This document shows positions 8,005 through 17,349 of a stretch of DNA of 64,000 nucleotides, piece by piece. Source of the DNA: Acidovorax sp. Leaf191 (lineage in GTDB: Bacteria; Pseudomonadota; Gammaproteobacteria; Burkholderiales; Burkholderiaceae_C). The notes beneath the pieces are model-generated. The model had not been told where the DNA came from, did no database searches, and saw only the letters and a list, made by a program, of their open reading frames with translations. The stretch's first letter is position 1, and each line of letters opens with the position of its first letter. A program made the position numbers and the translations under genes. The stretch is from assembly GCF_001424425.1 (NCBI RefSeq), contig NZ_LMPT01000012.1:238601-302600 (forward strand), written 5' to 3'.

Positions 8005-10404
8005 TCAGTTGCGGAACAGATCGAGGATGCGGTTTCGCTCTTCGGTAGGCGGTGGTGCGTGGGGGGCCGCACCTGCGGGCGATGCGGCAGACCGGTCGTC
8101 CAGCCCCACATTCGCGACGCCTGCATTGCGGGCGTATTCTTCATAGAACCACTCGCCGCCCACGTTCACGACGCCTGGCGGCACCTTGGCCTCCATGACC
8201 GGCACGCCCTTGAGCGCCCGCTCCATGAAGCTGATCCACACCGGCAGGCTCAGGCCCCCGCCGGTTTCGCGGCTGCCCAGGTTGCGCGGCGTGTCGTAGC
8301 CGATCCAGGTGACTGCCGCGACGGTGGGCTGATAACCTGCAAACCACGCATCCACGGAGTCATTCGTCGTACCGGTCTTGCCATACAGGTCCGGGCGCTT
8401 GAGCGTGGCCTGCGCGCGGGCCGCCGTGCCAGAGCGCGTGACCTCCTGCAGCAGGCTGTTCATGATGAACGCATTCCGGGCGTCGATGGCGCGGGGTTGC
8501 TCGCTGGTCTCGGGTGGCGTCGTTTCTGAGATCACGCGGCCCTTGTGGTCGGTCACCTTCGCGATCAGCCAGGGGTTCACCCGGTAGCCACCATTGGCAA
8601 ACACGGAATAGGCGGTCGCCATCTGAAGCGGGGTGACCGACCCGGCACCCAGCGCCATCGTCAGATACGCCGGGTGCTTTTCCGCATCGAAGCCAAAGCG
8701 CGACACCCATTCCTGGGCCGTCTTGGGGCCGACCGCCTGCAAGATGCGGATCGAGATCATGTTCTTGGACTTGGCCAAGCCCGTGCGCATGCTCATCGGG
8801 CCGTCGTACTTGCCGTCGTAGTTCTTGGGCTCCCAAGGCTGGCCGCCGGTGGTGCCCGCATCGAAGAACAGCGGCGCGTCGTTGATGACGGTGGCGGGCG
8901 TGAAGCCTTTTTCCAGCGCCGCGGAGTAGATGAAGGGCTTGAAGCTCGAGCCCGGCTGGCGCCATGCCTGCGCTGCATGATTGAACTTGTTCTTGTCGAA
9001 GTCGAAGCCGCCGACCAGAGCGCGAATTGCACCAGTGCGGGGGTCCAACGCCACGAGAGCACCTTCCACTTCAGGGAGCTGCGTGATCTCCCAGGCATTC
9101 TTGGGCGTCTTCACCACGCGGATCACCGCGCCACGCCGGATCTTGATGTTGGGCGGCGCCTTGTCGCTCAGCCCGGACTGCGCGGGCTTGAGGCCGTCGC
9201 TGGTGATTTCGAGGGTGTCGCCGTTGGCACGCGCCGCAACAATCTTGCGGGCCGACGCCTCCAGGACTACTGCAGACAGCACGTCGCCGTTGTCGGGGTG
9301 GTTGGCCAGCGCATCGTCGATGGCGTCTTCCACCTCTTGAGCGCTGGTGGGCAGGGCCACGAACTTTTCAGGGCCGCGGTACTGCTGGCGGCGCTCGTAG
9401 TCCATGATGCCGCGGCGCAGGGACGTGTATGCGGCTTCCTGCTCTGCGGCATTGAGGGTGGTGTACACATTGAGGCCGCGGGTGTAGGCCTCGTTGCCGT
9501 ACTGCGTGAAGATGAGCTGGCGGGCCATTTCTGCCACGTACTCTGCATGCACGCGCGTGTTGTCGGGGCCCGAGCGGATCTTGAGCTCTTCCTTCTTGGC
9601 CGCCACGGCTTCTTCGGCGGTGATGAAGCCGTTCTCCTGCATGCGCTCGATGATGTAGAGCTGCCGCGAACGGGCGCGCTTGGGGTTGCTGATCGGGTTG
9701 TAGGCCGAAGGAGCCTTGGGCAAGCCGGCCAGCATTGCAGCTTCCGCAATCGATACTGATTTCAATGGTTTGCCGAAATAGGCCTCGGACGCCGCGGCAA
9801 AACCATAGGCTCGATTCCCCAGATAAATCTGGTTCATATAAATCTCGAGAATCTGATCCTTTGTCAATAAATGCTCGAGCTTGAACGTGAGTAAGATTTC
9901 GTAAATTTTGCGAGTAAATGTTTTTTCTGACGTCAGATAAACATTCCGCGCCACCTGCATTGTGATAGTCGAGGCGCCCTGGCTCTTCACGCGGCCTAGA
10001 TTGGCCAGGCCTGCGCGCACGACACCCTTGTAGTCGACCCCTCCGTGCTGGAAGAAGCGGGCGTCCTCGATGGCGAGCACCGCGTCTTTCATGACCGTGG
10101 GGATTTCCTTGATGGGTGTCAGGTTGCGGCGTTCTTCGCCGAACTCGCCCAGCAAGGCTCCCTCGGAGGAGTAGACCCGCAAGGGCAGCTTGGGGCGGTA
10201 GTCCGCTAGGTCAGAGATGTCGGGCAGGTTGGGATAGGCCACCGCCAGGGCGACTGCAATGGTCAGGGCCAGCCCGAAGGCGCCGGCCAACGCCAGGCCT
10301 GCAGTCCAGGCGAAGGCAAGAAAGATCCAGCGAAGCCAAGTGGGGCGAGCGCGAGGGGCGGGGGAGTCCGACTTGTCGGAAGGCTTCGATGGAGAGGGCG
10401 ACAT
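8005..10404 (-). CDS. mrcA: Penicillin-binding protein 1A (bifunctional transglycosylase/transpeptidase)
   Basis: Class A PBP of 799 aa that polymerises and cross-links peptidoglycan at the inner membrane. Order: short cytoplasmic tail, membrane helix near residues 27-55, GT51 glycosyltransferase domain (EDARFFQHGGVD, then QGASTITMQVARN), an OB-like domain typical of PBP1A, and the transpeptidase with SSFKP (catalytic Ser), SKN and KTGTTN. SD GGAG precedes ATG 10404. It diverges from pilM, a widespread proteobacterial arrangement. Codons for about residues 143-223 (bases 9735-9975) are visibly AT-richer than the flanks, suggesting a recombined tract. Confidence 0.95.
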   Translation of the reverse strand: MSPSPSKPSDKSDSPAPRARPTWLRWIFLAFAWTAGLALAGAFGLALTIAVALAVAYPNLPDISDLADYRPKLPLRVYSSEGALLGEFGEERRNLTPIKEIPTVMKDAVLAIEDARFFQHGGVDYKGVVRAGLANLGRVKSQGASTITMQVARNVYLTSEKTFTRKIYEILLTFKLEHLLTKDQILEIYMNQIYLGNRAYGFAAASEAYFGKPLKSVSIAEAAMLAGLPKAPSAYNPISNPKRARSRQLYIIERMQENGFITAEEAVAAKKEELKIRSGPDNTRVHAEYVAEMARQLIFTQYGNEAYTRGLNVYTTLNAAEQEAAYTSLRRGIMDYERRQQYRGPEKFVALPTSAQEVEDAIDDALANHPDNGDVLSAVVLEASARKIVAARANGDTLEITSDGLKPAQSGLSDKAPPNIKIRRGAVIRVVKTPKNAWEITQLPEVEGALVALDPRTGAIRALVGGFDFDKNKFNHAAQAWRQPGSSFKPFIYSAALEKGFTPATVINDAPLFFDAGTTGGQPWEPKNYDGKYDGPMSMRTGLAKSKNMISIRILQAVGPKTAQEWVSRFGFDAEKHPAYLTMALGAGSVTPLQMATAYSVFANGGYRVNPWLIAKVTDHKGRVISETTPPETSEQPRAIDARNAFIMNSLLQEVTRSGTAARAQATLKRPDLYGKTGTTNDSVDAWFAGYQPTVAAVTWIGYDTPRNLGSRETGGGLSLPVWISFMERALKGVPVMEAKVPPGVVNVGGEWFYEEYARNAGVANVGLDDRSAASPAGAAPHAPPPTEERNRILDLFRN

Positions 10405-10430
10405 ATCGCTCCGAGGGGGTAAGACCGCCC

Positions 10431-10436
10431 ATTATA
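10431..10436 (-). promoter_or_regulatory. Candidate -10 element of mrcA
   Basis: ATTATA here reads TATAAT on the minus strand, a consensus -10, 27 bp from the mrcA start codon. A matching -35 is not obvious, so this is supported by the -10 alone. Confidence 0.5.
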
Positions 10437-10588
10437 AAAAATGCGTGTCCCTGGAAGGGGAAATCCTGTGTTCATGTAGTCCGATCGCCCGCCGAAAGGT
10501 GGGAAGTCGCCGCTGAACGGTGTTGCGCAGGGACTGAAAATCGTCTGCTTTTGGCAACGCTCCAACAACGTTACACGGGGAAAAATCT

Positions 10589-10617
10589 TTGCTGGAGAAG
10601 TACCTTACTGATAGCAT
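10589..10617 (+). promoter_or_regulatory. Candidate promoter of pilMNOPQ
   Basis: TTGCTG at 10589-10594 and TAGCAT at 10612-10617 are separated by 17 bp, upstream of the pilM start with a leader of about 50 nt. The -10 matches consensus at four of six positions, so this is a moderate candidate. Confidence 0.4.
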
Positions 10618-10673
10618 TCATGTGAAGTGTTAAGTTTTGTTGCCTCGTTTTGGCAAGTTTTAGGGGACCAATC

Positions 10674-11753
10674 TTGAGCTCAGCTGGGTCGTTGTTCAGT
10701 CGCCAATCCGCGCCGCTACTGGGAATAGACATCAGTTCGTCCAGTGTCAAGCTGGTCGAACTTGCGCGTAACAAGTCGGGTGCCTTGGTTCTGGAGCGAT
10801 GTGCGATCGAGCCTCTGGAGCGGGGCTGGATCAGTGATGGAAACATCGAGAAATTCGACGAAGTTGCCGATGCGCTGCGCCGTCTGGTGAAGAAAAGCGG
10901 CACGCGAACGAAGAACGTTGCCTTGGCGCTGCCTCCGTCAGCGGTCATCACCAAAAAAATCACGTTGCCTGGCGGCATGACTGAACAAGAACTGGAGGTT
11001 CAAGTTGAGTCAGAGGCCAACCAGTACATCCCATTTTCGCTGGATGAAGTAAGTCTCGATTTCTGCGTTATCGGTCCTAGCAAGAGTGCTCCGGGGGATG
11101 TCGAGGTGCTGATTGCCGCGTCGCGCCGAGAGAAGGTCCAAGACCGCCAAGGCTTGGCAGAGGCTGCGGGACTCAAGCCTGTGGTGGTTGACATCGAGTC
11201 GAATGCTTCGCGTCTCGCCGCGGGCCGCTTGATAGAAGCGCTTCCCAACAAAGGCGTGGACTCCATCGTGGCGCTGTTCGAAGTGGGAGCCATTACTACC
11301 AGCATGCAAGTGATTCGTAACGACGAAATTCTTTACGATCGCGACCAGGCGTTTGGAGGCGCTCAGCTAACGCAGTTGATAGTTCGCCAATACGGGTTTT
11401 CATTGGAGGAAGCCGAAAGCAAAAAGCGAAGCGGTGACCTCCCCGAGGACTACCAGACGGCAGTGCTGCGTCCGTTCGTGGATAGCATGGCCCAAGAAAT
11501 CAGCCGGGCTCTGCAATTTTTCTTTACGAGTACTCCACACAATCGCGTCGATCACATCATGCTGGCTGGGGGGTCGGCACCTTTGCCGGGTCTGACGGAG
11601 GCGGTGACGCAACAAACCGGTTTTGCCTGCAGTGCAGTCAATCCATTTGACGGCATGGAAATTGGAAGTTCCGTGCGTTTGAAAAAAATGGTGCGTGAAG
11701 CGCCGTCCTATCTGACCTCTTGTGGTCTTGCCATGCGGAGATTTTTGCAGTGA
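10674..11753 (+). CDS. pilM: Type IV pilus assembly protein PilM
   Basis: Cytoplasmic actin-like (FtsA-type) ATPase that docks on the PilN N-terminal tail and links the motor side to the PilNOP alignment subcomplex. Nucleotide-binding phrases LGIDISSSSVKLVEL near the start and MLAGGSAPLPGL near residue 300 are visible. The start is TTG 10674, preferred because AGGGGA sits at SD distance; TTG 10650 is in frame but has no such site. The stop overlaps pilN (GTGA). This gene begins the AT-richer block. Confidence 0.94.
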   Translation: MSSAGSLFSRQSAPLLGIDISSSSVKLVELARNKSGALVLERCAIEPLERGWISDGNIEKFDEVADALRRLVKKSGTRTKNVALALPPSAVITKKITLPGGMTEQELEVQVESEANQYIPFSLDEVSLDFCVIGPSKSAPGDVEVLIAASRREKVQDRQGLAEAAGLKPVVVDIESNASRLAAGRLIEALPNKGVDSIVALFEVGAITTSMQVIRNDEILYDRDQAFGGAQLTQLIVRQYGFSLEEAESKKRSGDLPEDYQTAVLRPFVDSMAQEISRALQFFFTSTPHNRVDHIMLAGGSAPLPGLTEAVTQQTGFACSAVNPFDGMEIGSSVRLKKMVREAPSYLTSCGLAMRRFLQ

Positions 11754-12358
11754 TTCTCATCAATCTTCTACCTCATCGGGAAGCCGCACGCAAGCGCCGC
11801 AAAGAATTGTTTCAAGCGACCATGTTTGGGTCGTTTCTCATTGGTTTGGTGATTGCTGGAGCTATCTATTGGTGGTTTCAAATGATGATCACTGCGCAGC
11901 AAGAGAAGAATGTTTTTCTCCAAGGAGAAATTAAAATCCTTGAGGATCAAATAAAGGAAATTGCGACAATTGAAGATGAAATCGCGGCTTTGAAAGCGCG
12001 TCAAAAAGCCGTGGAAGACCTGCAATCGGATCGCAATCTTCCTGTTCATTTGCTTAACGAATTGGTTAAGCAGGTTCCTGAGGGGGCCTACATCACGAGC
12101 ATCAAGCAAACGGAAAGCGTGATTGCTATGCAAGGTGTGGCTCAGTCTAACGAGCGGGTTTCAGAGTTGTTGAGAAACTTGACTGATAATACTCCTTGGC
12201 TGTCAAAACCTGAGTTGGTTGAAATTATTGCGAGCAATATTGCATTGACGCAAAAGGATCAGCGGCGGGTGTTTGCTTTCAATCTGCGATTCAGGCTCAT
12301 GCGTACGGGTGACATAAAATCTGCAAGCGTAGCTGCCAGCGCTGCGCAGGGGAAGTAA
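11750..12358 (+). CDS. pilN: Type IV pilus assembly protein PilN
   Basis: Bitopic inner-membrane protein of the pilus alignment complex. The N-terminus ILINLLPHRE is the conserved PilM-binding motif, which fixes the start at GTG 11750, overlapping the pilM stop. A membrane helix follows (FGSFLIGLVIAGAIYWWF), then a coiled-coil stretch and a ferredoxin-like periplasmic domain. Length is 202 aa. Codon use is AT-rich compared with the genes outside the pil block. Confidence 0.93.
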   Translation: MILINLLPHREAARKRRKELFQATMFGSFLIGLVIAGAIYWWFQMMITAQQEKNVFLQGEIKILEDQIKEIATIEDEIAALKARQKAVEDLQSDRNLPVHLLNELVKQVPEGAYITSIKQTESVIAMQGVAQSNERVSELLRNLTDNTPWLSKPELVEIIASNIALTQKDQRRVFAFNLRFRLMRTGDIKSASVAASAAQGK

Positions 12359-12359
12359 T

Positions 12360-13040
12360 ATGCCCAAGAAGCAAACAAAACAGATTGATTTCTCTGCTGT
12401 TCAGGATTCCCTTGCCAGGCAGTTCAGGAATCTAGATACCAAAGATCCCTCATCGTGGCCTGTTGCTCCTAAAGTCCTTCTTTGCGTGGTCATTGCTGCA
12501 GTTGTAGCTGTCGTGCTCTGGTTTGCAAAAATCAAGGACTATGAAGAAGAGTTGATGGCTGAGGTAGCAAAGGAGCAGACGCTGCGAGCTGACTACCAGG
12601 CGAAGCTGGTCAAGGCTGTCAGCCTTGAAGCACTGAAGCGGCAGCGTGAGCAAGTTCAACAATATGTGATTCAGTTGGAAAAGCAGCTGCCAAGCAAGGC
12701 GGAGATGGCTGCGCTGTTGTCGGATATTAATCAAGCGGGCCTTGGTAGAAGCTTGCAGTTTGATTTGTTCCGTCCCGGTCAGGTTGTTGTTAAAGAGTAT
12801 TACGCAGAGCTGCCAATCGATGTGAAGGTTACTGGTAAATATCATGACATGGGTGCGTTTGCGTCTGATATTGCTCAGCTGTCGCGAATTGTGACCTTGA
12901 ACAACATTGCCATTGCTCCCGTGTCAAATACGTCAAAAGATGTTGGTATGTTGACGATGAATGCAACCGCCCGAACTTTTCGGTATCTTGATCCCGATGA
13001 AATTCAGGCGCAAAAGAAGGCTGGAGCTACCAAAAAATGA
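12360..13040 (+). CDS. pilO: Type IV pilus assembly protein PilO
   Basis: Inner-membrane partner of PilN in the alignment complex between the motor and the secretin. The 226-residue protein has a cytoplasmic N-terminus, one membrane helix (VLLCVVIAAVVAVVLWFA, about residues 39-56), a coiled-coil region (LRADYQAKLVKAVSLEALKR), and a C-terminal domain with LPIDVKVTGKYHDMGAF, characteristic of PilO. It follows pilN by one base and overlaps pilP by ATGA. Confidence 0.94.
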   Translation: MPKKQTKQIDFSAVQDSLARQFRNLDTKDPSSWPVAPKVLLCVVIAAVVAVVLWFAKIKDYEEELMAEVAKEQTLRADYQAKLVKAVSLEALKRQREQVQQYVIQLEKQLPSKAEMAALLSDINQAGLGRSLQFDLFRPGQVVVKEYYAELPIDVKVTGKYHDMGAFASDIAQLSRIVTLNNIAIAPVSNTSKDVGMLTMNATARTFRYLDPDEIQAQKKAGATKK

Positions 13041-13573
13041 CAATTCCACGCCTTTTTATCTTGATCGCTTTTCTCTTGTCCGGTTGCGGTTTTTCACAGG
13101 ATGACGATTTGCGGCAGTGGATGTCTGATCTTCGAGCCACTACCAAGCCTAACGTCACGCCATTGACGGAGCCCAAGCAATTTTTGCCCCAGGCATATTC
13201 GATGGAGTCAGGCATTGAGCCGTTCAATCCACTCAAGCTCACCCAGGCATTGCGTAAGGACTCCAATCAACTTGCTTCCAACGCAGCGTTGATCGCCCCA
13301 GAGATGGCCAGGCGCAAGGAACCTTTAGAGGCTTATCCTCTAGATGTAATGGCAATGGTTGGTAGTCTCGACAAGAAAGGCGAGCCGACTGCATTGCTCA
13401 AGGTGGACAGTCTTTTGTATCAGGTGCGCGTAGGTAACTATATAGGTCAGAATTACGGCAAGATCATCCGAATAACCGAGAGCGCAGTCCAGCTACGAGA
13501 GATCGTGCAAGATGCCACAGGCGATTGGGTGGAGCGTACGACTTCGTTGGATCTGCAAGAGGGGAAGAAATGA
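13037..13573 (+). CDS. pilP: Type IV pilus lipoprotein PilP
   Basis: Inner-membrane lipoprotein that connects PilNO to the secretin PilQ. The signal peptide ends in lipobox LSGC (Cys17). After an unstructured linker comes the small beta-domain with YPLDVMAMVGSL and YQVRVGNYIGQNYGKIIRI, diagnostic of PilP. Length is 178 aa. It overlaps pilO at the start and pilQ at the stop (ATGA), consistent with coupled translation. Confidence 0.94.
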   Translation: MTIPRLFILIAFLLSGCGFSQDDDLRQWMSDLRATTKPNVTPLTEPKQFLPQAYSMESGIEPFNPLKLTQALRKDSNQLASNAALIAPEMARRKEPLEAYPLDVMAMVGSLDKKGEPTALLKVDSLLYQVRVGNYIGQNYGKIIRITESAVQLREIVQDATGDWVERTTSLDLQEGKK

Positions 13574-15699
13574 AATACTCGAAAATACGTGGCTTGATTG
13601 CAGGTTCTTTTCTGACCCTGATATCTACAGGTCTATTGGCGCAAACTGTTCTTGAGTCTGTTGTTGGCAGTGTTCAGAACGGTGTGGATGTAATTCGGAT
13701 CGATTTTGCTCAGCCTTTGGCTGAACTGCCCCGCGGTTTTGCTGTGCAAAGTCCCCCTCGTGTGGCTCTTGACTTTCCGGACACTGTGAATGGAAGTGGG
13801 AAAAACATTTTTGACATCAATCAGGGGAATCTGAGATCGGTCAATGTTGTACAAGCAGGTGATCGTTCCAGAGTTGTCTTGAATCTCAAGCAGGCGACAT
13901 CCTACAGTGCCGAAATCCAAGGTCGCTCACTATTTATCTCTCTGGCATCAAGCGTCGCAGGTGCGGGTACCGGTGCAGCTGCAAGGCCAGCTCCCTCCCA
14001 GGTATTCGCTGAGCCTGGGACAAGTGACGTTCAAGTGTTGAAAGACGTCGATTTTCGACGAGGGGCAGATGGTTCTGGCAGGGTCGTCGTGACACTGCCA
14101 TCAAGCCAAGTCGGTGTAGATGTTCGCCAGCAAGGCAAAGGCTTGGTCGTGGACTTTTTAAAGTCCTCTCTACCGGAAGGGCTGCGCCGTAACCTGGATG
14201 TGGCAGATTTTGGAACGCCTGTACAGTCGATCAGCACGACCCAACAGGGCGAGCGGGTGAGAATGACGATCGATCCGGTAGGCGAATGGGAGCACAGCGC
14301 TTATCAAAGCGATAGCCAATTCGTCATAGAAATCCGACAAAAGAAAATCGACCTCAATAAGCTCACCCAAGGACCTGGATATAGCGGTGAAAAACTATCG
14401 CTCAATTTCCAGAACATTGAAGTACGCTCATTGCTGCAGGTTATCGCTGATTTTACGAATTTCAATATCGTTACGTCCGATACCGTCACGGGCTCACTCA
14501 CGCTGCGGCTCAAGGATGTACCGTGGGATCAAGCGCTCCAAATTATTATGGAAGCCAAGGGTCTGGGGATGCGTAAGACTGGCACTGTGCTTTGGATCGC
14601 TCCCAAAGACGAGATTGATGATCGCTTGAAGAAGGATTACGAAGCTGTCCAAGCTATACAGAAGCTTGAGCCGCTGCGTACGCAAGCCTTTCAGATGAAT
14701 TACGCGAAAGCTGTAGACATGATTACGCAGCTTACGACGTCCAGTGGAGGATCTGGCGGGACCTCCAACCGATTCTTGTCTGAGCGGGGAAGTGCCATTG
14801 CAGAACCGCGTACTAATCAGCTTTTTGTTACAGATACGCCCAGCAAGTTGGAGGAAGTCCGTAAGCTTCTGGCTACTCTGGACGTTGCTGTCAGACAAGT
14901 CATGATCGAGGCACGTATTGTTGAAGCCTCGGACACCTTTGGCCGGTCTTTGGGGATCCGACTGGGTGCTACGGATTTGCGTGCCAACCGAGGGGGAACT
15001 GGTGGGTATACCTTTGGTGGGGGCAATAGTTTGGCATTCGGAACTAGCTACAGCAATGCAGTTGCATCGTCTGGTGCCGGCGGTTCTACGAACACTCTGG
15101 GTAACTTTGTGAACCTGCCGGCGCAAGCGCAAGGAGGCTTCGACCCCGCGAGTTTCGCCATATCCATATTCAATTCTGCTGCAAACCGCTTTCTGAATCT
15201 GGAGATCTCTGCGATGGAGGCTGATGGAAAAGGAAAGATCGTTTCCAGTCCTCGTGTCGTCACTGCTGACCAAACCAAGGCTTCGATAGAACAGGGTACG
15301 GAGTTCCCTTATCCAGTGACCGCACCTAACGGAGGTACAGTCATTGCCTTTAAGAAAGCGGTGCTCAAACTGGAAGTGCTGCCACAAATAACTCCAGAAG
15401 GCAATATTATTTTGGATTTGGATGTCAACAAGGATAGTCCTGGTGAGATTCTGCAGAACGTGCGAGCCATCAACACAAAGCACATCAAAACCCAGGTCTT
15501 GGTTGAAAATGGTGGTACTGTGGTGATTGGTGGGATTTTTGAATTGTTCGAGGATGATGCAGAGGCTAAAGTGCCATTTTTGGGAGACATCCCTGGGGTA
15601 GGTAACCTCTTCAAAACGAAGACAAAGCAAGCCAACAAGCAGGAAATGTTGATTTTTATAACGCCGAAGGTGTTGACGGAGCGTGCTGCTTCGCGGTGA
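13570..15699 (+). CDS. pilQ: Type IV pilus secretin PilQ
   Basis: Outer-membrane channel through which the pilus fibre passes. After a signal peptide (GSFLTLISTGLLAQ) come two AMIN peptidoglycan-binding domains, a secretin N0/STN domain (LSLNFQNIEVRSLLQVIADF, about residues 277-340), an N1 domain, and the C-terminal secretin core with VEASDTFGRSLGIRLG and VLVENGGTVVIGGI. It ends with the conserved VPFLGDIPGVGNLFK and EMLIFITPKVL. ATG 13570 (709 aa) overlaps the pilP stop; the frame is open 45 bases farther upstream but only within pilP. A Gly/Ser-rich loop lies near residues 475-520. Confidence 0.95.
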   Translation: MKYSKIRGLIAGSFLTLISTGLLAQTVLESVVGSVQNGVDVIRIDFAQPLAELPRGFAVQSPPRVALDFPDTVNGSGKNIFDINQGNLRSVNVVQAGDRSRVVLNLKQATSYSAEIQGRSLFISLASSVAGAGTGAAARPAPSQVFAEPGTSDVQVLKDVDFRRGADGSGRVVVTLPSSQVGVDVRQQGKGLVVDFLKSSLPEGLRRNLDVADFGTPVQSISTTQQGERVRMTIDPVGEWEHSAYQSDSQFVIEIRQKKIDLNKLTQGPGYSGEKLSLNFQNIEVRSLLQVIADFTNFNIVTSDTVTGSLTLRLKDVPWDQALQIIMEAKGLGMRKTGTVLWIAPKDEIDDRLKKDYEAVQAIQKLEPLRTQAFQMNYAKAVDMITQLTTSSGGSGGTSNRFLSERGSAIAEPRTNQLFVTDTPSKLEEVRKLLATLDVAVRQVMIEARIVEASDTFGRSLGIRLGATDLRANRGGTGGYTFGGGNSLAFGTSYSNAVASSGAGGSTNTLGNFVNLPAQAQGGFDPASFAISIFNSAANRFLNLEISAMEADGKGKIVSSPRVVTADQTKASIEQGTEFPYPVTAPNGGTVIAFKKAVLKLEVLPQITPEGNIILDLDVNKDSPGEILQNVRAINTKHIKTQVLVENGGTVVIGGIFELFEDDAEAKVPFLGDIPGVGNLFKTKTKQANKQEMLIFITPKVLTERAASR

Positions 15700-15726
15700 T
15701 TTGTAATTGATTAATAGGAAAGAGAA

Positions 15727-17298
15727 ATGTCAAAACTTCACAAATTATCCGCCATTTTATTGACGTCGCTGCTGGCTGCTTGTGGCGGCGGAGGGGGAAG
15801 TTCTGGTACGACCAATGAGCCGTACAGTATCACCCTTCGCGCAGACAAGACCCAGCTACCTCTTAATGTAGGCGGAAGCGGTCCGGGAATTGGTATCGAG
15901 CATCCTTTTACTACCACTCTTTATGTGGATGCGCGTAAAGGCAGCGTACCGATTCCTGCCGGTACAACAGAAGTCTTTGGGTGCAATGTGTCTGGTGGAT
16001 TGAGTTCTGGATCTTTGTATTACCTCGATGGTAAGGATGAGCATCAGACGGAAGTCGATCTGCCAGGCGGAGGGACGACAAAAGTACCTAATGCCTATCG
16101 TAGTATTATCCTTGGTGCGAATTCCGGGGGCAATTCATTCCATTTCCACTCAGGTGATCAAGCAGGCACTGTGCGGATAGTTTGCTCTGTCACTAATCCA
16201 AGTGACGGCAAGGCTGTGTCTGCGAGTGTGGACATTGTGGTGGGGGCGTCGACGGGTAAGGCTGCTAGCATTAAGACCATTGCCCAATATACTGATCTGG
16301 GGCGCCAAGGAAATATTGTCAATAAGAGAACCAGCACGGCTATCGAAGGCTATGTATGGGATGATGCAAATCAACCAGTACCGGCGTCTACAAAGCCCAA
16401 TTTGCAGGTGGCAATCGTTGGCGGGGGAGCATCTGAGGGGGCTCGATTGCTTTTGGGAGCGCAAAGCGGCAGCGTGCTGCAGTTGAGCACTATCGGCGGT
16501 GTGGGCATGTTTGCACTGTCAAGCGGCACCAGCAACGGATCTATTCTGTTGGAATCAACCACTGATCGTGCAGATAACGACGTGACGAATGGAATTCAGG
16601 ACCCGATCGTTCATCTTTACGTCGTGACCGTTTCAGGAGGCGAGTCAGTCGTCACGCCGGCGCCGGCTCTCACTCTGGTTGCTGCGACACCCCCTGCTGG
16701 TACAAACGGCTTGCCTTATAGCTATGCATTCAGCGCCACTGGTGGTGTTGCTCCATATACATGGACGGCGCTCGGCGGGCTTCCTGAAGGACTAACCCTC
16801 AGCGCCAATGGTATTCTGAGCGGCACCCCAGCAGTGAAACAGGTCGGTACCTTCCAGGTTGCTGTGCGTGTTACAGATAGCCAAGGTAATTCTGTAACTG
16901 GCAATTTCCCGTTGGCAATTGCCGCGAGCGCTGCCGCAGACCCTGTGACCACTCCTTTGTCAATTACAAATAGCGGCTGCGGTACGGATCTGTGCATTTT
17001 GCCTGTCAGTAATCCAGCGGCGGTCGCTCCAGCTAACGGTATTCACTATCAGTACGCGCTCACTGTTACAGGGCCTGGGACAGGTGGTGCGGTGTGGACC
17101 ATCGCCGGTAAGCCGTCTTGGTTGTCGTTGTCGGCTGATGGTATCTTGACGATCACGCACACCGATGCTGTAACGGCGCCCGCGCTGCAGGATTGCAAGA
17201 GCGCTGCATTCACTGTCACCGCGACCCGTGGTGGCAAGACGGCCACGCGCACAGTGCTGCTGTCGTTCGGTTCCGGAGCGGGTACTTGCAAGCCTTAA
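15727..17298 (+). CDS. Putative Ig-like domain lipoprotein downstream of pilQ (function unknown)
   Basis: A 523-residue exported lipoprotein whose family I do not recognise as a whole. The signal peptide ends in lipobox LAAC (Cys19), followed by a flexible GGGGGSSG linker. Residues about 30-310 are beta-rich, with paired cysteines (FGCNVS, IVCSV). Residues about 312-400 match the putative Ig (He_PIG) type: PPAGTNGLPYSYAFSATGG, GLPEGLTLSANGILSGTP and FQVAVRVTD. A second Ig-like unit follows (about 410-515) with cysteines in NSGCGTDLC, LQDCKS and GTCKP. Its position 27 bp after pilQ and before a strong terminator suggests co-transcription with pilMNOPQ, so a surface or secretin-associated role is plausible. 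The base composition matches the pil block. It occupies the place where aroK usually sits. Confidence 0.75.
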   Translation: MSKLHKLSAILLTSLLAACGGGGGSSGTTNEPYSITLRADKTQLPLNVGGSGPGIGIEHPFTTTLYVDARKGSVPIPAGTTEVFGCNVSGGLSSGSLYYLDGKDEHQTEVDLPGGGTTKVPNAYRSIILGANSGGNSFHFHSGDQAGTVRIVCSVTNPSDGKAVSASVDIVVGASTGKAASIKTIAQYTDLGRQGNIVNKRTSTAIEGYVWDDANQPVPASTKPNLQVAIVGGGASEGARLLLGAQSGSVLQLSTIGGVGMFALSSGTSNGSILLESTTDRADNDVTNGIQDPIVHLYVVTVSGGESVVTPAPALTLVAATPPAGTNGLPYSYAFSATGGVAPYTWTALGGLPEGLTLSANGILSGTPAVKQVGTFQVAVRVTDSQGNSVTGNFPLAIAASAAADPVTTPLSITNSGCGTDLCILPVSNPAAVAPANGIHYQYALTVTGPGTGGAVWTIAGKPSWLSLSADGILTITHTDAVTAPALQDCKSAAFTVTATRGGKTATRTVLLSFGSGAGTCKP

Positions 17299-17349
17299 AG
17301 TGACGCTGTGCCTGAGAGGATGCCTGCTAGCTCCTCCATAGTTTGACTA

